NCBI RefSeq assembly: GCF_041435095.1
Contig: NZ_CP108025.1
Span: 2,604,001-2,668,000, forward strand
Source of the DNA: Kitasatospora sp. NBC_00315
GTDB lineage: Bacteria; Actinomycetota; Actinomycetes; Streptomycetales; Streptomycetaceae
Length of the DNA: 64,000 nucleotides
Reading direction: 5' to 3'
Part shown: positions 59,958-64,000 of the stretch, in pieces
Layout of the letters: each line of letters begins with the position of its first letter
Position numbering within the stretch: position 1 is the first letter of the stretch
Position numbers and translations under genes: made by a program
Notes under the pieces: model-generated
Database searches by the model: none
What the model was told of the DNA's origin: nothing
Seen by the model: only the letters and a program-made list of their open reading frames with translations

Positions 59958-61691
59958 GTGCCACCCCGGATCGCCCTGGCCCCCGACCCGCACGGTCCCG
60001 GCGGCCGCCTCCAGCCCCTGGACGACGCCGGTGCGCCGCTCGGTCCGGCCGTCCACGCGGCCGATCTCGCCGCCGCCGTGGCCGACCACGAGGGCGCCTC
60101 CCACCCCCGATGGGTCTGGGCCTGCACGGACAGCGCGTACGTCCCGCTGCTGCCGCGGCTCCCCGACCGGCTGGCTCGCTGCCACGACCTGCGCCTGGTG
60201 GAGGCCCTGCTGCTGACCCAGGAGGGCCTGTTCGGGCGGCCCCGCTCGCTGGGCGCCGCCTGGGCCAGGCTGCACCGCCTCCCGGTGCCGCCCGACCTGC
60301 CGGAGTCGGCGGGCCCCGACGACCAGGACACCCTGTTCGCCCCGGACCGTCTGCAACTCCCGCCCGCCACCGACCCGCTCCAGGCCGTCGTCGCCGTGCA
60401 CGCCGACCAGCTGCGCCGGATCCGGGCCGTCGCCGAACCTCCCGGCGCGGCGCCGGCCATCGCCGGGGCCCCCGCGGCCGCCCGCTTCCGCCTGCTCGCC
60501 GCCGCCGAGTCGGCCGGTGCGCTGATCGCCGCCGAGATGGCGTACGACGGTCTGCCCTGGCGCACGGACGTCCACGACGCGATGCTGACCGAACTGCTCG
60601 GTCCCCGCCCGCAGATCCCCGGCGCCCAGCCCTGGCGCCTGGCCGAACTCGCCGCCGAGCTCCAGCGGGCCCTCGGCGGGCGGCCGTTCAATCCCGACTC
60701 GCACACCCAGGTGCTGCGTGCCTTCGCCGACCAGGGCGTCCACCTGGGCTCCACCCGCTCCTGGGAGCTGCGCGGGGTCGACCACCCGGCGGCGGCGCTG
60801 CTGATCCGCTACAAGGAGCTGTCCCGGATCCACGCCGCCCACGGCTGGGCGTGGCAGGACGCCTGGGCACGCGGCGGCCGGTTCCGGCCCGAGTACGTGG
60901 TCGGCGGTGTGGTGTCGGGACGCTGGGCGAGCCGGGGCGGCGGCGCACTCCAGATCCCGCGCGTCCTTCGCGGCGCGGTGGTCGCCGACCCCGGCTGGCT
61001 GCTGGTGGTCGCGGACGCCGCCCAGCTCGAACCGCGGGTGCTGGCCGCCCTCTCCCAGGACGCCGGCCTGGCCCGCAGCGCCGCCGAGGGCGACCTCTAC
61101 GCCGCGCTCGCCGCGACCGCCTTCCAGGGGGACCGGGCCAAGGCCAAGCTCGGCCTGCTCGGCGCGATGTACGGGCAGACCAGCGGCGACATCGGCCCGC
61201 TGCTCGCCACCCTGCGCCGGCGCTACCCGGCCGCGATGGGGTACGTGGAGGCGGCGGCCCGCACCGGTGAGGACGGCGGTGTGGTCGGCTCCCGGCTCGG
61301 CCGGATCTGCCCGCCGCCGTCCTCCGACTGGCTGGACCTCACCGAGGATCCGGACAGTACGGCCGACACCGGGGGCCGCTCGGCCCGCGCCCGGGGCCGG
61401 TTCACCCGCAACTTCGTCATCCAGGCCAGCGCGGCCGACTGGGCGCTGGCCCTGCTGGCGGCGCTGCGCCGTCGGCTGGCCGTCCTGGAGGCGGGCCCCG
61501 GCGACCGCCCGCACCTGGTGTTCTTCCAGCACGACGAGGTGGTGGTGCACACCCCGGCCAACCTCGCCGACCAGGTGGCCGCCGCCGTCGAGGAGGCCGC
61601 CGAGGAGGCCCGCGCCCTGGTCTTCGGCGACACCCCGGTCCGTTTCCCGCTCACCACCGCGATCGTCGACTGCTACGCCGACGCCAAGTGA
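59958..61691 (+). CDS. Family A DNA polymerase-like protein with degenerate exonuclease region
   Basis: 577 residues from GTG 59958; GAGAGAAG upstream. The polymerase half (about 290-577) has altered motif A ADAAQLEPRVLA (for DYSQIELR), motif B GDRAKAKLGLLGAMYGQTSG (the RxxxKxxxxxxYG helix) and motif C FFQHDEVVVHTP with the catalytic His-Asp-Glu. The N-terminal half lies where Pol I has its 3'-5' exonuclease but shows no clear DEDD motifs, and there is no 5'-3' nuclease. Such proteins are annotated as bifunctional exonuclease/DNA polymerase and are widely conserved in streptomycetes in addition to polA. Whether it polymerises is unknown; a repair or bypass role is plausible. Confidence 0.88.
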   Translation: MPPRIALAPDPHGPGGRLQPLDDAGAPLGPAVHAADLAAAVADHEGASHPRWVWACTDSAYVPLLPRLPDRLARCHDLRLVEALLLTQEGLFGRPRSLGAAWARLHRLPVPPDLPESAGPDDQDTLFAPDRLQLPPATDPLQAVVAVHADQLRRIRAVAEPPGAAPAIAGAPAAARFRLLAAAESAGALIAAEMAYDGLPWRTDVHDAMLTELLGPRPQIPGAQPWRLAELAAELQRALGGRPFNPDSHTQVLRAFADQGVHLGSTRSWELRGVDHPAAALLIRYKELSRIHAAHGWAWQDAWARGGRFRPEYVVGGVVSGRWASRGGGALQIPRVLRGAVVADPGWLLVVADAAQLEPRVLAALSQDAGLARSAAEGDLYAALAATAFQGDRAKAKLGLLGAMYGQTSGDIGPLLATLRRRYPAAMGYVEAAARTGEDGGVVGSRLGRICPPPSSDWLDLTEDPDSTADTGGRSARARGRFTRNFVIQASAADWALALLAALRRRLAVLEAGPGDRPHLVFFQHDEVVVHTPANLADQVAAAVEEAAEEARALVFGDTPVRFPLTTAIVDCYADAK

Positions 61692-61697
61692 GCCCCC

Positions 61698-62276
61698 GTG
61701 CCCGACCAGATGCTCGCGGCCGCCCGCGCCGTCGGGACGGGAGCCGGGGTGGTGTTCGTGGTGAAGAACTACACCGGCGACGTGATGAACTTCCGGCTGG
61801 CCGCGGAGCTCGCCACCGAGGAGGGCATCGAGGTCCGCACCGTGCTGGTCGACGACGACGTCGCGGTCGGCGCTTCCACCGCAACGGCCGGGCGCCGCGG
61901 CACCGGGGCCACCGTCCTGGTCGAGAAGATCGCGGGCGCGCTGGCGGAGCGCGGCGGCGGGCTGGACGCGGTCGCCGCGCTGGGCGAGCGCGTCAACGCG
62001 GCCTCCCGGTCCTTCGCGGTCGCCACGATGGTGGACGCGTACACCCCCGCGCTGGCCGCCTTCGAGCAGGCCGTCGACGGCGGGGCGGGTCTGGCGGACG
62101 CGGCCTCGGGCGCCGCCGACGCGGCCGAACAGGGCATGCGCGACACCGTCGCGCTCCAGGCCCGCAAGGGCCGGGCCTCCTACCTCGGCCCGCGCAGCAT
62201 CGGCCACCAGGACCCGGGAGCCACCTCCACCGCCCTGCTGTTCCGGGCTCTGGCGGACGCCACCCGGCCGATCTGA
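61698..62276 (+). pseudogene. In-frame DhaK-DhaL deletion chimera (dihydroxyacetone kinase relic)
   Basis: 192 codons open without a stop. Residues 2-108 match the middle of DhaK ([64 protein letters not shown]), but the ~90-residue N-terminus is absent. Residues 109-192 match the C-terminus of DhaL ([48 protein letters not shown]). Missing are the DhaK His that binds dihydroxyacetone and the DhaL Asp cluster (GDADHG) that binds ATP-Mg. The junction is near 62025. It starts six bases after the polymerase stop, and an in-frame GTG is offered. I read it as a relic of a dhaKL operon shortened by two deletions; a trimmed new function cannot be excluded. Confidence 0.85.
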
Positions 62277-62298
62277 CGCCGCTCGGGGCGCTGCGGAA

Positions 62299-62358
62299 TT
62301 CAGCCCGGCCACCGCGGGTTCAGCCCGGCAGCCGCGGGTTCAGACCGGCAGCCCGGCC
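62299..62358. repeat. Three imperfect 20-bp tandem repeats
   Basis: Units begin TTCAG at 62299, 62319 and 62339 with the consensus TTCAGCCCGGCAGCCGCGGG. The third contains the stop codon and last sense codons of the phosphatase gene. Confidence 0.8.
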
Positions 62359-63569
62359 CGCTCCGGTGCGGCGCCCTCGCCGGCCCTCCCGTCCGTCCGG
62401 CTGATCAGCAGCAGCAGGGCGTCGTCCCCGAGCTCACCGCCGGTGTGCCGCAGCAGGTCGGCGTAGAGCCGGGCGACCGCGGCCTCCAGCTCGGCCGGCG
62501 AGCGCGCCGCACCGCGCACCAGCGGGCCGACCCGTTCGGCCAGCGGGTAGAAGACCCCGGTGCTGTGGTGGCGGGCCTCGACGACGCCGTCGGTGCAGAG
62601 CACCAGCACGTCGCTGCGGTCGAAGGGCAGGTGCCAGCTGCGCGGTTCGCCCGGTGCCAGCCACCCGAGCCCCAGCGGGACCCAGGGGTCGGGGGACTCC
62701 AGCACGAGCACCGCGCCGTCCCCCGTGACCTGCACCGGCGGCACGTGCCCGTAGTGCAGCAGCTCGACCGCCCCGGGCGTGCGGAACTCCACGAAGAGCG
62801 CGGTGGTGAAGTCGCCGTCCGGCACGTGCCGCTCCACACTCGCCTCGATCCGGGCCGCCACCCCGGGCAGCCGCCCCTCGTCGTAGGCGGCCTCCCGGAA
62901 CGCACCCAGGACGACGGCGGCGGTCTGCACCGCGCCCAGGCCCTTGCCCCGCACGTCGCCGACCAGCACCCGGGTGCCGTGCGGCGTCTCCAGCACCGAG
63001 TAGAGGTCCCCGCCGATCCGGGCCTCGTCGGCGGCGGAGGCGTACCGGACCGCCAGCCGCAGCGGGCCGACCGCGGGACCGGGCAGCCGCAGCAGGGCGC
63101 GCTGGGCGGCCTCGGCGACCGAACTGACGGCGGCGAAGGCGGCGGCGCGGCGCATCCTGATCTTCGCCACCCAGGCGCTGAACGCGGTCAGCACCACGTA
63201 GCTGACCATCGCGCCGAAGAGGAAGCGGTTGTCGTTGACGTTGTCGACCTCGTCGTAGTGGCTCAGGCCGAAGACGGTGACCAGCCCGAGGGAGCAGATC
63301 AGCAGCAGCTCGCGCGGCCGGAGCGTGAGGGCGGCGACCGAGGGGACGACCGTCATCAGCGGGGCCAGATAGCGGTCCTTGCCGGAGAGCAGGTCGGCCA
63401 GCGCCACCAGGAACATGGCGACCAGCGCCGGGGTGGCCCGCCGCATCCAGGAGATGTCCTGGAGGTCCACCGCCTGCAGGGCGCTGCGCCGGCGCCGTGC
63501 GGGGGCACCGGCAGCCTTCAGGTCCACGGGAGACTGGGCGCGACGGGTCCTGGGCACGTAACCGAACAT
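62340..63569 (-). CDS. Membrane-bound PP2C/SpoIIE-type serine phosphatase
   Basis: 409 residues from ATG 63569 (the frame is open further upstream, but that part is Arg/Pro-rich and unlike the family). Four to five TM helices at about 55-150 (ALVAMFLVALADLL, YLAPLMTVVPSVAALTL, MVSYVVLTAFSAWV) precede a PPM/SpoIIE domain: ADEARIGGDLYSVLETPHG, VLVGDVRGKGLGAVQTAAVV, LVLCTDGVVEARH, ELGDDALLLLISR (metal-binding acidic residues). No partner anti-sigma gene is beside it. It probably antagonises an anti-sigma kinase in response to a membrane signal. Confidence 0.92.
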   Translation of the reverse strand: MFGYVPRTRRAQSPVDLKAAGAPARRRRSALQAVDLQDISWMRRATPALVAMFLVALADLLSGKDRYLAPLMTVVPSVAALTLRPRELLLICSLGLVTVFGLSHYDEVDNVNDNRFLFGAMVSYVVLTAFSAWVAKIRMRRAAAFAAVSSVAEAAQRALLRLPGPAVGPLRLAVRYASAADEARIGGDLYSVLETPHGTRVLVGDVRGKGLGAVQTAAVVLGAFREAAYDEGRLPGVAARIEASVERHVPDGDFTTALFVEFRTPGAVELLHYGHVPPVQVTGDGAVLVLESPDPWVPLGLGWLAPGEPRSWHLPFDRSDVLVLCTDGVVEARHHSTGVFYPLAERVGPLVRGAARSPAELEAAVARLYADLLRHTGGELGDDALLLLISRTDGRAGEGAAPERAGLPV

Positions 63570-63774
63570 AGCGGACGATCTACCCACCCGCCCGCGACTC
63601 CTCGGGCCCACCGGCCGCCCGGCAGGTGCGGCGCGCGGGCGGCGCTCCGGCTCGGCGACGCGCCGTTTCGCGGCTCTCCGGCCGGGATCCGGACGGAACG
63701 TGCCCGGGCACATACCCTCGGCAATCGAGCCGCCCTCCCGGTGCGGCCGGCGGCACCCTCCCCCAGCATCCGGA

Positions 63775-63791
63775 ATACCCGGTGGGGGTAT
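63775..63791. promoter_or_regulatory. CsoR-like copper operator
   Basis: ATACCC-GGTGG-GGGTAT is the pseudopalindrome of CsoR copper repressors. It lies 74 bp upstream of the copper chaperone start and no other gene is closer. Confidence 0.7.
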
Positions 63792-63865
63792 CGTGTTGTG
63801 AACAGACAGAAGCAGACAGAGCGAGCACGGGCCAAGGCCCGTGGATCCACCTCCCGGAGGTCCCG

Positions 63866-64000
63866 ATGTCCAACACCATCACGTACAGCGTCACCGGTAT
63901 GAGCTGCGGTCACTGCGAGAAGTCGGTCAGCACCGAGGTCTCCGCCATCCCCGGCGTCACGGAGGTGGCCGCCGACGCCAAGGCCGGGACGGTGACGGTG
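63866..64000 (+). CDS. copZ: Copper chaperone CopZ-like heavy-metal-associated domain (3' truncated by window)
   Basis: 45 codons are visible. ATG 63866 follows GGAGG by five bases. The HMA ferredoxin-like domain begins TYSVTGMSCGHCEKSV, with the CxxC metal-binding pair, then VSAIPGVTEV. The protein would hand Cu(I) to an exporter; a copper P-type ATPase gene is expected to follow outside the window. The CsoR-type palindrome upstream fits copper-induced expression. Confidence 0.9.
   Translation, partial: MSNTITYSVTGMSCGHCEKSVSTEVSAIPGVTEVAADAKAGTVTV

Overview
This 64 kb window is chromosomal DNA from a high-G+C actinomycete, most probably a member of the Streptomycetaceae (Streptomyces or Kitasatospora). 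The evidence is the extreme third-position G+C, frequent GTG starts, many leaderless starts (TANNNT followed 6-8 nt later by the start codon), and characteristic gene neighbourhoods: an XRE/DUF397/GHKL-ATPase cluster, a class-E-sortase-type LAxTG surface protein, a CsoR-type copper operator and a PknG operon. I see no prophage, CRISPR array, intact insertion sequence, rRNA, or PKS/NRPS gene. One tRNA gene (Arg-TCT) is present.

Left part (1-31.4 kb). The window opens inside a secreted multi-discoidin glycosidase, followed by an HNH nuclease and an MscS channel. A sugar locus (4.1-11.3 kb) carries a ROK repressor, an ABC importer (binding protein and two permeases), a GH4 glycosidase and a BadF-type sugar kinase. 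It has a clear promoter and operator and ends in a 32-bp hairpin. A polysaccharide-degradation group follows (CE4 deacetylase, CE1-CBM2 esterase, SGNH esterase). Next come small metabolic enzymes, an AzlCD exporter with a divergent cupin-XRE regulator and paired operators, a truncated exonuclease, a DUF4157 protein of the contractile-injection cargo type, the XRE/DUF397/ATPase cluster, a GlxA-type regulator, an ECF sigma factor with a divergent HTH gene, and a nucleosidase-like gene.

Centre (32.2-42.9 kb). A seven-gene, same-strand run is the most system-like part of the window. It encodes a four-TM sensor (GlnX-like), an amino-acid-binding protein (GlnH-like), a coiled-coil protein, a PknG-type Ser/Thr kinase, a PP2C phosphatase, a VWA protein and an FHA protein. 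Kinase, phosphatase and FHA protein all carry cysteine-pair zinc-ribbon-like modules. The set looks like a complete sense, phosphorylate, dephosphorylate and read-out pathway.

Right part (43-64 kb). This holds a two-gene ABC exporter, a truncated haemoglobin, a thioesterase, ettA, a thioester-domain LAxTG surface protein with an upstream palindrome, an orphan SSB with DnaA-box-like sequences, tRNA-Arg, fatty-acid-type enzymes (enoyl-CoA hydratase, acyl-CoA dehydrogenase with TetR regulator and palindromic operator), an Fe/2OG oxygenase, an M3 peptidase and an atypical family A DNA polymerase. It ends with an in-frame DhaK-DhaL chimera that looks like a deletion relic, a PP2C/SpoIIE phosphatase, and the start of a copper chaperone behind a CsoR-like operator.
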